A stretch of DNA of 10,280 nucleotides. Source: Pedosphaera sp. (lineage in GTDB: Bacteria > Verrucomicrobiota > Verrucomicrobiia > Limisphaerales > UBA9464). Of this stretch, positions 1-6,930 are shown in pieces. The stretch spans positions 1 through 10,280 of the forward strand of contig SIAZ01000126.1 in assembly GCA_009695405.1 (NCBI GenBank), read 5' to 3'. Position 1 is the first letter of the stretch; each line of letters begins with the position of its first letter. A model generated the notes under the pieces. That model had not been told where the DNA came from and searched no databases. It saw only the letters and a program-made list of their open reading frames with translations. The translations under genes were made by a program, and so were the position numbers.

Positions 1-147
1 GCGGGGCTCCCTCCGGGCTGGACGCGAAGAGGCCCGTCTGCGAGCGTCCGGGTCAGGCAAAAAGCACGACCCTTGAAGAACCATTTCAGACCCCAAACCA
101 TAACTTAATTCCGACCAAAAGTGGTCCAACGATCGGGGTCCACCTTA
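1..147 (+). mobile_element. Right end of an IS3-like insertion sequence (partial)
   Basis: This stretch ends in a sequence that is the inverted counterpart of the IS start at 10135. The reverse complement of the last 14 bases matches the 10135 terminus at 13 of 14 positions. The match continues inward with TGGACCA (seen here as TGGTCCA at 122-128) and a perfect 14-bp block, AAACCATAACTTAA at 95-108, inverted relative to 10165-10178. No orfA-like start is found when the stretch is read leftward, so it is the 3' end of an element lying in the + direction. The body of the element is outside the window. One frame (3-158) is free of stops and could hold the tail of orfB, but no transposase motif is visible in it. 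Family assignment rests on the matching right-hand copy. Confidence 0.8.
134..147 (+). repeat. Terminal inverted repeat, right (IRR)
   Basis: The sequence CGGGGTCCACCTTA is the reverse complement of the left terminus at 10135-10148 except at the second base from the end. The outermost dinucleotide is therefore TA instead of the CA usual for IS3-family right ends. That may reflect decay or a natural variant. The three or four bases after it (GTG or GTGG) would be one half of this copy's target duplication; the other half lies outside the window. Confidence 0.75.
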
Positions 148-323
148 GTGGTCCCTGAGTGAGGCGGGACCTGCGGCGGGCGAAAAAATCTAGGCTAATC
201 TGCCAATCATTCCTCTTGCGGAAGTTTTACGATGCCTTAACCGATAATTCGGGAAGAGCCAAAGCGATGATTGCCTTGAGTGCACAACTTTTTGGGATCA
301 AGAAAGCAACGGGAGAAGGTAAA

Positions 324-715
324 ATGGCGAAGGCGCGTCACCCTCTGCGGCGCGAAGGAGCACCGGCGATTTTCCAAGCCATTCACGGGTGATTGATAGC
401 CTTAGAATCAGGGCGAGTTGATTCGCTGATTCCAAAGGATACTGTGGAACCGATATTCCTTAGCGATATCCCTGAACACGCTGTACGCCTAGGAGGGTTG
501 CGAGGCTTCGTTAGAGGAAGTCAAAGGTGGATGCCACACGACAGACGAGCCTTGGCACGATCCTATCCGCGAGGGTTGCCCAGTTGGAGACGAGAATGAA
601 GTTGCAAATGGAACCAGCCACAAAGTTACTCACCGTGAATGCGAGGGTGGATCTAGGTTCTTGCTTGACTCGTCTGCAGGAAAGATTGGATCGAAGTGAA
701 GCGTATCGATCCTGA
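324..715 (+). pseudogene. Degraded REP-associated tyrosine transposase (RAYT)-like relic
   Basis: An ATG at 324 follows a good ribosome-binding site (GGAG at 312-315, 8-base spacer) and begins MAKARHPLRREGAPAIFQAI, which resembles the N-terminus of IS200-like/RAYT transposases (basic start, then G-A-x-x-x-H-V-I-x-R). The frame stops at 390-392, but a one-base shift near 385 continues as SRVIDS, the family's usual next residues. Further fragments in shifted frames, LSD...RLGGL near 457-500 and QLETRMK...TKLLTVNARVDLGS near 570-660, resemble the later LxxFMKxLxxRFTxWxN...GTLW region. The segment that should carry the catalytic His-x-His is not found, so an internal deletion plus several frameshifts are implied. 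If correct, the gene is inactive. The assignment is from remembered family patterns on degraded sequence and is tentative. The rest of 148-840 shows no convincing gene apart from the terminator. Confidence 0.4.
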
Positions 716-780
716 GGCTTATTTTTATCCTGTTAAACTGGAGAGGGAAATCTGAAAGGAGCTCACAATTAGCCCATTAT

Positions 781-815
781 CAAAAGAAAAACGGTTAGGA
801 TTCAGCCTAACCGTT
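781..815 (-). terminator. Rho-independent terminator of the leftward DUF1080 unit
   Basis: A perfect 10-bp stem (AACGGTTAGG at 790-799, CCTAACCGTT at 806-815) with a 6-base loop lies 26 bases beyond the stop codon at 841. Read on the minus strand, the stem runs into TTTTTCTTTTG, the U-tract expected of an intrinsic terminator. On the plus strand it is not followed by a T-run, so it works in the leftward direction. Confidence 0.88.
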
Positions 816-840
816 GCGACACATTTGTATTTTTCGGCGT

Positions 841-3800
841 CTACTTGAAGCTCTTATGCGTGGAGTCACCTCTCGTAAAAAGATAGGCAATAAGATCGGA
901 AATTTCTTCCGCCTTGAGGCTATTTAACAATCCTTCAGGCATCATCGAAAGTTTGGAAGGTTCAATCGACTCAATGTCCGTACGTTTGATATTAGTCATG
1001 TTGCCGGGGTCAAACATGTCTTCGACAAGGTTGAGATCGCCTCCGCCCAGATTGGCGACGCGACCTGAGAGGGTCTCGCCATTTTTCTTAGCAACTAAAA
1101 TCGCTTCGTATTGATCGCTGATAATTTTGCTGGGTTCGACAATCGCGTCCAGCATGTCTCGGAGATTAAATCGACCAACGACACCAGTTAGTTCAGATCC
1201 GACTGCCCCACCCTCTTGACCGAAGCGATGACAGGTCGCGCAGGCGACTTCACCGTAGAGTTTACGGCCACGTTCGAAGTTACGGCCTCCTTTGAGTCCT
1301 TGCTCTACCAAGGGGGCCAATTCTGCGGCTGACCATTCCTTAACGAAGGATCGAGCCGTCAGCGCATCTCGAGGGCTTTTTCTCTCAGTCTTCGCGTTCA
1401 ATATCCCAGCCAAGGCTGTTTTGTCTGTTTCAGAAAGAGCTTCGGTGGCTTTTTTTCGCATAGTGCGAATGGAGCTTGCAAAGGTATTCCCGCCGCGATA
1501 GCCCTCTGTTTTTTGGAACCAACGAAAGTACTCTTCCCTCAAAGGAAGTGTCCATCCGTTTTTCACTTCTCGCAGCGCAGATACATAATCAATTTGCTCT
1601 TCCTGAGTGGGGGCTGTGCGTAAGGCCGCCATTAACTTAGGGGCCGCTTGTGGTGACTGAAGATACGCTAGAATTTGTGCCATCAACAAATCTGTACCTC
1701 GATCTTTTGCCGGAAATAGCGGATCTAACTTTGTGGCCAGTTGCCTCTGCATGGTTTCATCGGGGCGACCTAGGCGAATGAAGGCGAGGGACCAAGCCCG
1801 TAAGAGGTCTACTCGATCGCTGGGCGTCAGTTTAACCCAATCGATTCGATCCAACGCAGCCATAATACGTCGTGACAGGGCAGGATCAACGACAGGGCTC
1901 TTTGCCGAACGATGAGCCGAATCAATCCCGCTGATACGGATCAAACCGACCAATGCTGGGATCGCTTTACGCGGGTCCTTTTCCGATAAGGCTCGTTCGC
2001 GCCATCCCGCTGGATCCTGCCATTCAAGTGCGGTCCGCGCAGCAAACCGAATTGATCGATCTGGATTGGAAAGAAACGGCCAAACTGTCTTCGCAGCTGA
2101 GGCGTCTGCATGTCCGTGGAAGGCCTCCAGCCGATGCCGCAAATCCCGTTGCTTTTGTAGTCGTAAATCGGGGCCTGTTGGGGCCGTGGATTCGGTTCCG
2201 GTGTAGGTCACCCGATACAAAGCCGACTGCGCTCCTCGACCGCCAACGGCAAGATACATAGCGCCATCCCGTGGATTGATGATGAAGTCGGTGACTGGAA
2301 ACGGTTGACCACTAATGAACTCATCAAAATCTCCCGTGTAAGAAGATCCATCTGGACGCAAATACACAGCGCGAACTTTTCCGAAGCTCCAGTCAGCGAG
2401 AAACAAGGCGTTTTGGTACTTGGCAGGAAACTTTGCTCCATACCCGAAGCTAACACCTGTCGGAGAGCCTGGCCCAATGTTCACCGCAGCACCCAAGCTA
2501 TCGATCAGGTAATACGGCCACTTACCGTCGCCATTACGAAACCCATACTCAGCACCACTAATAACGCGATTCACACGGGTGGGCCGATACCATGGCGCGC
2601 CGATATCCCATTCCATATCTGCGTCGTAAGTGAATAATTCACCTTCGTGATTAAAGGCCACGTCGAATTCGTTGCGTAAGCCCATGGAAATGAGTTCCCA
2701 TTTCTTACCCTCAGAATCGGTCTTAGCAATCCACCCTTGAGGAGCCAAAGAGTCATCCATGAGCCCCGTTGGTATCCGAGGCAAAAGGTTGTCTTCACCC
2801 CAGATCATCGGTACCCGAGAGGAATCCACCGGCGTCAGTTTGCTTTGGTTGCCGACGACCACGTAGATCGATTTTCCATCGGGCGAAAGGACCAGAGAAT
2901 GAACTCCGTGTTCACCGCCCGCCTTAATTTCCCGGAGCATCTCGACCTTATCGAACACATCATCGTTGTTGGTGTCTCTTACTCGGTAAAGACCATGCGG
3001 ACGGTTTCCTTCATTTACTGCCACGTAGAGGCTATCAAAGGCATATAACAAGCCGTGCGCATTCCCGACCTCGAGATTGATTTTCTCAGTTTTAACAACT
3101 CCACCGGTTAAAGGTGGCAAAGTGACTCGGTGCAGAGCTCCATATTGATCCGAAACAAGGAGTCGCCCCTTGGGATCCAAGCACATAGCGACCCAAGAAC
3201 CTTCGGTTGCTTTTGGGACCGTATAGAGCGACTCCAATTTAAATCCGGCAGCCACTTTGACCGCAGCACCGCCGACAGTCCCTGCGGTAAAGAGAGAGTG
3301 GATACGCAGATTTTTAAATTGGACGGTCATTGGATCGCCGGCATGTAATTGAAGGGCTAGAATCCCTGACGCCAATCGTTTGCCTGAGGTTTCATCAACC
3401 ACATTGACCGTTTTCACTCCGTTGATGAAGTGCTGCAGTTCATTACCTCGAGCGATGATCACGTAATCGTTCCATTCGTTCGGGCGGATCTTTGCTTGGA
3501 TATCTGCGGACGCACCCAGAGATCCAAGCGTAGATTTCTTGCCGTCAGCGCTCCAATTCACCGACTCCCCGCGTTCGGCCATAATTCCTCGACCTCCGGC
3601 CCCCCCGGATTCATCGTATAAAATACCCGAGTAGGTCGATCCTGCCTCAAAGTCGGCCTGATAACCGGCAACGCTAAAGTTACCCTTGTCGATACTGCGG
3701 TACTGAACGCCAGAATTAGCAAACCCAGTGTTGTTATCGGCGACGATGCGATAGAAAAATCGCAATTCAAAATCATCAACTATTCGATTTTGGGAGTTCA

Positions 3801-4002
3801 CCTGAGCAATGAGGAAGGTATTCCCTTTAGCAGGACGCGAGGCCGTGGTTCGCCCGATAAGGGTTCCAGACTCTACCGACCAGAAGCCGGTTGCTCCGAC
3901 CCAACCGGTCAAATCGCGACCGTTGAAGAGTGAGATGAAGCCAGTCTCAGCAATCGGCGCGGGGGTCGCGCCCGACAAAGTATGGGCGATCAAAAAGCCC
4001 AT
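841..4002 (-). CDS. DUF1080 / glucose-dehydrogenase-like propeller / HEAT-like / cytochrome c fusion protein
   Basis: This very large protein (1053 aa from the ATG at 4002) has four parts. Residues about 21-236 are a DUF1080 (3-keto-disaccharide hydrolase, PF06439) domain, with SGVQYRS, GYQADFE, GRGIMAERGE and a closing FKNLRIHSL. Residues about 250-600 are a beta-propeller of the soluble glucose dehydrogenase / PVC-group 'membrane-bound dehydrogenase' type, with HGVH (H365, H368) and GLRN (R443) in the positions where that fold places its active-site His and Arg; PQQ binding is not proven. Residues about 615-880 are helical and HEAT-like. Residues about 905-1050 are the Pirellula/Verrucomicrobium-type heme c domain, with CATCH at 921-925 and a likely axial Met at 1020 or 1021 in SMMPEGL. 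The protein should act outside the cytoplasm, oxidising and hydrolysing sugars, with electrons passing to heme; this is inference. The natural start is probably the ATG at 4037, whose signal peptide is cut off by a one-base deletion at 3992-3996. The gene lies 76 bp downstream of the epimerase gene (measured from 4037) and ends at the terminator 781-815. Confidence 0.9.
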   Translation of the reverse strand: MGFLIAHTLSGATPAPIAETGFISLFNGRDLTGWVGATGFWSVESGTLIGRTTASRPAKGNTFLIAQVNSQNRIVDDFELRFFYRIVADNNTGFANSGVQYRSIDKGNFSVAGYQADFEAGSTYSGILYDESGGAGGRGIMAERGESVNWSADGKKSTLGSLGASADIQAKIRPNEWNDYVIIARGNELQHFINGVKTVNVVDETSGKRLASGILALQLHAGDPMTVQFKNLRIHSLFTAGTVGGAAVKVAAGFKLESLYTVPKATEGSWVAMCLDPKGRLLVSDQYGALHRVTLPPLTGGVVKTEKINLEVGNAHGLLYAFDSLYVAVNEGNRPHGLYRVRDTNNDDVFDKVEMLREIKAGGEHGVHSLVLSPDGKSIYVVVGNQSKLTPVDSSRVPMIWGEDNLLPRIPTGLMDDSLAPQGWIAKTDSEGKKWELISMGLRNEFDVAFNHEGELFTYDADMEWDIGAPWYRPTRVNRVISGAEYGFRNGDGKWPYYLIDSLGAAVNIGPGSPTGVSFGYGAKFPAKYQNALFLADWSFGKVRAVYLRPDGSSYTGDFDEFISGQPFPVTDFIINPRDGAMYLAVGGRGAQSALYRVTYTGTESTAPTGPDLRLQKQRDLRHRLEAFHGHADASAAKTVWPFLSNPDRSIRFAARTALEWQDPAGWRERALSEKDPRKAIPALVGLIRISGIDSAHRSAKSPVVDPALSRRIMAALDRIDWVKLTPSDRVDLLRAWSLAFIRLGRPDETMQRQLATKLDPLFPAKDRGTDLLMAQILAYLQSPQAAPKLMAALRTAPTQEEQIDYVSALREVKNGWTLPLREEYFRWFQKTEGYRGGNTFASSIRTMRKKATEALSETDKTALAGILNAKTERKSPRDALTARSFVKEWSAAELAPLVEQGLKGGRNFERGRKLYGEVACATCHRFGQEGGAVGSELTGVVGRFNLRDMLDAIVEPSKIISDQYEAILVAKKNGETLSGRVANLGGGDLNLVEDMFDPGNMTNIKRTDIESIEPSKLSMMPEGLLNSLKAEEISDLIAYLFTRGDSTHKSFK

Positions 4003-4037
4003 GCCGTTAGGGCAGTGCGCAATAAAATAGGTTTCAT
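3992..4037 (-). other. Frameshifted signal-peptide start of the DUF1080 fusion gene
   Basis: An ATG at 4037-4035 opens a frame reading MKPILLRTALTAWAF and then a TGA stop. This is a classic secretion-signal start: basic residues, then a hydrophobic run. The stop falls at a run of five Ts on the coding strand (five As at 3992-3996). With a sixth T the frame would join the main protein exactly, giving MKPILLRTALTAWAFLIAHT followed by LSGATPAPIAETG, a complete signal peptide with a plausible cleavage region (SGA/TPA). The 4002 start lacks the charged n-region and has no ribosome-binding site. The cause could be a real mutation, a sequencing or assembly error in the homopolymer, or transcriptional slippage. 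Confidence 0.75.
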
Positions 4038-4113
4038 AGGAGTAAAGAGTTCTTCAAAGTATTTGGGTTAAAGTTCTGTGTTAAAGACAGGCAGAAGTTC
4101 CAACAAAAAGAGA

Positions 4114-4965
4114 CTACTTCTTCCCGAAGATCCGATGCAGATTTTGTAATCCTTTGACCGCGATTTCATCTCGGGTGGGTTCCATCCGACGCCAGATAGC
4201 GGCGGCGCGCGCGATGACTTTGACATCGGTAGTAAAACTCTCGATGACCACATCTCCCTGATATTTAATCGCCTTAAGTGCCGCGACAATGGGCTTCCAA
4301 TCGAGTGAGTCATTACCTGGCGTCCCACGGTCGGTGCCGCAAGCGTGGAAATGGGCGAGATACGGACCCGCATTGCGGATAGCTTCGCCCTGATTCTTCT
4401 CCTCGATATTCATATGGAACGTATCAAGATGCAGCTTCACGGCTTTAGACTTCACGGCTTTGACCAGTTTAAGTCCTTGGTCGCAGGTGTTAAGGAAATC
4501 GGTCTCAAAACGATTAAGAGGTTCGATACAGAGGGTTATGCCCTTGGCTTCGGCGTACTTGGCTAAGGGTTTTAAGTGTTTAACGACTTCGGCAAACTGT
4601 TGTTTACGCTCAGCGTCGGTATGGGCACCCGTGCGACCCACCACCGAGTAAATCGGACCAATGATGGATGGGCACCCAAGGATGACCGCTTGGTCAATCA
4701 AGGCGGTGATGTAGGTTGTGGCAGTCTGTTGTTCTTCGGGAGTGCGACGAAAGTCGCGGCCTGGTCCCATGCAAGCACAGATGCTGCCCACCACTAGGCC
4801 GTTTTTGTCGGCCGCAGCCTTCACTTTAGCTGGGTTAATGTGCTCGGGGGCCTCAATTGGAATCTCAATCGTTTGAAATCCCCATTTCTTAAACTTAGGA
4901 AACAGTTTGATTGAGTCAGTTGTGAACGGGGAGGTGAACAGGAAAGTGTTGATTCCAAATCTCAT
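4114..4965 (-). CDS. Ketose 3-epimerase-like sugar isomerase/epimerase
   Basis: This 283-aa TIM-barrel protein belongs to the xylose isomerase-like 'sugar phosphate isomerase/epimerase' superfamily and most resembles the D-tagatose/D-psicose 3-epimerase branch. The metal ligands and catalytic glutamates are all visible: E148 in CIEPLNRFET, D181 in LHLDTFHMNIEE, H207 in HFHACGTDRGTPG and E242 in VIESF. Their spacings (33, 26 and 35 residues) equal those of the known epimerase residues E152, D185, H211 and E246, and R213 sits where the substrate-binding R217 does. There is no signal peptide, so it should be cytoplasmic. It probably needs a divalent metal (Mn or Co) and moves or removes the proton at C3 of a keto sugar. 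The substrate is unknown; relatives in 3-keto-glycoside loci act as lyases, which is an alternative. It is the first gene of a two-gene unit with the DUF1080 fusion. No Shine-Dalgarno motif precedes the ATG. Confidence 0.88.
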   Translation of the reverse strand: MRFGINTFLFTSPFTTDSIKLFPKFKKWGFQTIEIPIEAPEHINPAKVKAAADKNGLVVGSICACMGPGRDFRRTPEEQQTATTYITALIDQAVILGCPSIIGPIYSVVGRTGAHTDAERKQQFAEVVKHLKPLAKYAEAKGITLCIEPLNRFETDFLNTCDQGLKLVKAVKSKAVKLHLDTFHMNIEEKNQGEAIRNAGPYLAHFHACGTDRGTPGNDSLDWKPIVAALKAIKYQGDVVIESFTTDVKVIARAAAIWRRMEPTRDEIAVKGLQNLHRIFGKK

Positions 4966-5078
4966 GGTAGGTGCTTTGAGTGTACGGATGTAAAAACGGA
5001 ATTCAACCGTTGAGCGGAGTAGAATTAGCCGGCTGCTTACTTTTTTGTCTTCGGAGAAAATGGATCCAAGATCTAGCT

Positions 5079-5092
5079 AGAGGCTTGCCTCT
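5079..5092. repeat. Short palindrome in the divergent intergenic region
   Basis: AGAGGCTTGCCTCT is a perfect 6-bp inverted repeat around a TT centre, lying 31 to 44 bases before the start codon at 5123. It sits in the only spacer (4966-5122) between the two divergently transcribed units, where an operator would be expected. It could equally be a 5' leader hairpin or chance. I found no convincing -35/-10 pair in this spacer. Confidence 0.3.
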
Positions 5093-5122
5093 GGGAAGGG
5101 TGCAGCGACAGTTCCGCTCTAG

Positions 5123-6676
5123 ATGAGCAATACGTCCCAAAATCAGTCTAAGCGTCCTCTTCGTTGGTGGCCTTGTTTACTCATTCTGAGCGTGGCGACG
5201 ATCGCTATTCTTGTTGTTCAATCGCTCTCCGAATTCCCTTTTCAACGGCGTAACCTTATTTCACTCCCCATCGGTGCTGGTGCTCTTTTGCTCCTCATTT
5301 TTTGGTGGCTCTTCTTTTCGCGAGCTTCTACCAAAGTCCGTCTTCTTTCTCTGCTCGGTCTGGTTCTTCTCGTCGGTGGTGGCTTCGCAACGCTCAGAAT
5401 CCACGGCGTTACGGGTGATCTCATTCCAATTATCGAATTTAAGGGGTCTGGAAAATTTAGGTTGAGCTCTGTTCGGGCTAGTGCTGGGACGACAAATCAG
5501 GCCCTCCGACGGGTGCCCGGAGAGTACCCACAATTCTTGGGTCCTAACCGAACCGGTATTCTCACTGGACCCAGTCTGGATTCAGATTGGGGCCTCAATC
5601 CCCCAGTGGAATTATGGAGGAAACCCGTTGGAGTCGCGTGGTCTGGATTCGCTGTGGTGGGCGACCGAGCCTTGACCTTGGAACAAAATGGGGAGCAGGA
5701 ACAGGTGCTTTGTTTCCAAGCTCTAACCGGCGCCCTTCTTTGGACCGCAACGAACACCGGTCGCTACGCTAATCCCATCGGCGGCGAGGGACCTCGCAGT
5801 ACCCCTACCGTTGCCGATGGACGTGTATTTACCCTTGGTGCCAATGGTTGGCTTCAGTGCTTAGATTTATCCACGGGACGACGTCTTTGGGGAACCAACG
5901 TGGTAAGTCTCACCGGTGCCTCGGTGCCTGAATGGGGGGGGTCGGGGTCACCATTAGTCGCTAAGGGTCGTGTTTATGTCGGTGCCGGTGGGCGAAACAA
6001 TCAATCTCTGTTGATCTTCGACGTCGGCACAGGAGATCTCATTGGTGCGGGCGGGTCTGGGGCGATTGATTATGCATCCCCTTCGTTGGTGACTCTGGCT
6101 GGGCAAGAGCAGATTTTAGTCGTTAATCATCATGAAATCGCTGCGCACAATCCCTTGACTGGTGCCCAACTTTGGAAGCGAACATGGGGGACAGGCTTTC
6201 CGCTTGTGGCAAATCCCATTGTTGTTTCTTCCAACCGATTTCTTGTGACAGCGGGGTACGGTGTCGGAGCTGAACTTTTTGAGATTCAGCCCGATTCGAG
6301 CGGGGTTTTGGGGCCGAAGTCCGTCTGGGTATCGAAACGTCTTAAAGCAAAATTTTCTAATCCGGTTTTGCGCGAGGGCTATGTCTACGGGCTCGATGAT
6401 GGGATTATGGCTTGTCTTGATATTCGGGATGGATCCCAGAAGTGGAAAGATGGCCGTTATGGTCATGGCCAAGGGGTTTGGATAAACGATCTTTATCTAT
6501 TAATGGCTGAAAACGGGGAGATGATTTTGATGCGCCCGACCGCCGCTGGCAGTGGGGAACTGGGTCGTTATCGGGCGTTTAAGGGCAAGACATGGAATCC
6601 CATTGCTTTAGCCGGTGACTTAATCTTTGCACGCAGCGATCAAGAAGCCGCTTGCTTCCGTTTAGTTGTCCACTAA
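5123..6676 (+). CDS. Three-helix membrane-anchored PQQ-like beta-propeller protein
   Basis: The 517-aa product starts with a basic cytoplasmic tail and three predicted membrane helices (about residues 16-36, 47-65 and 73-92). The second loop, SRASTKVR, is positive, which places the rest of the protein on the outer face of the inner membrane. From about residue 134 (EYPQFLGPNRTG) to the end it is a PQQ_2-type beta-propeller, with repeated blade motifs such as ALTGALLWT, DLSTGRRLWG, NPLTGAQLWKR and DIRDGSQKWKD. These proteins are abundant in planctomycetes and verrucomicrobia and are often auto-named BamB-like. BamB itself is a lipoprotein, so that name does not fit. No cytochrome motif or quinoprotein active site is evident, so a structural or binding role is as likely as catalysis. 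It is transcribed alone, divergently from the epimerase/DUF1080 unit. There is no Shine-Dalgarno motif before the ATG. Confidence 0.85.
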   Translation: MSNTSQNQSKRPLRWWPCLLILSVATIAILVVQSLSEFPFQRRNLISLPIGAGALLLLIFWWLFFSRASTKVRLLSLLGLVLLVGGGFATLRIHGVTGDLIPIIEFKGSGKFRLSSVRASAGTTNQALRRVPGEYPQFLGPNRTGILTGPSLDSDWGLNPPVELWRKPVGVAWSGFAVVGDRALTLEQNGEQEQVLCFQALTGALLWTATNTGRYANPIGGEGPRSTPTVADGRVFTLGANGWLQCLDLSTGRRLWGTNVVSLTGASVPEWGGSGSPLVAKGRVYVGAGGRNNQSLLIFDVGTGDLIGAGGSGAIDYASPSLVTLAGQEQILVVNHHEIAAHNPLTGAQLWKRTWGTGFPLVANPIVVSSNRFLVTAGYGVGAELFEIQPDSSGVLGPKSVWVSKRLKAKFSNPVLREGYVYGLDDGIMACLDIRDGSQKWKDGRYGHGQGVWINDLYLLMAENGEMILMRPTAAGSGELGRYRAFKGKTWNPIALAGDLIFARSDQEAACFRLVVH

Positions 6677-6763
6677 ATCCGGACTTCGAAACTGAGCATC
6701 AAATTTATGGATTAGCATACCTCGATTTCATACGGGTTGCGCGACAGTGGATGCTAGATTTAC

Positions 6764-6792
6764 CCACCGCTGCGGAGCGATGGTGGTATTTT
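6764..6792 (+). terminator. Possible weak terminator after the propeller gene
   Basis: CCACCGCT (6764-6771) can pair with AGC and GGTGG (6776-6786), leaving a 3-base bulge and a 4-base loop, and is followed by TATTTT. It lies 87 bases after the stop at 6676. The broken stem and short T-tract make it a weak candidate. Apart from it, the spacer 6677-6930 shows nothing I can name. Confidence 0.3.
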
Positions 6793-6930
6793 AGGGTGCT
6801 AATTTCCTTTAATCTACGATGAATTTACTCACAAGAAACGGCACTGGATAAACCGTATCGACAACCTAGGCCCTTGGGTGTGGCAGCTTTTCTAAATGGA
6901 TTGTACTGGGCGGGATGGGGCCCGCTAGAC

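Noticed and set aside
1..147. Left IS end read as the 5' end of an inverted copy
   Set aside because: Read leftward there is no orfA start or basic N-terminus at the expected distance, unlike the right-hand copy.
3..158. Stop-free frame across the left edge as the tail of IS orfB
   Set aside because: It runs through the inverted repeat and shows no transposase motif; without upstream sequence the correct frame cannot be chosen.
2305..2637. Open frames antisense to or overlapping the large genes (e.g. 2305-2637, 7825-8160, 4345-4566)
   Set aside because: They lie inside genes with clear domain matches, have no recognisable motifs and look like coding shadows.
5123..6676. Naming the propeller protein BamB
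   Set aside because: BamB is a lipoprotein; this protein has three membrane helices and no lipobox.
6910..6925. GCGGG/CCCGC hairpin just past the glcF stop as a terminator
   Set aside because: Only a 5-bp stem and no T-run follows on the minus strand.
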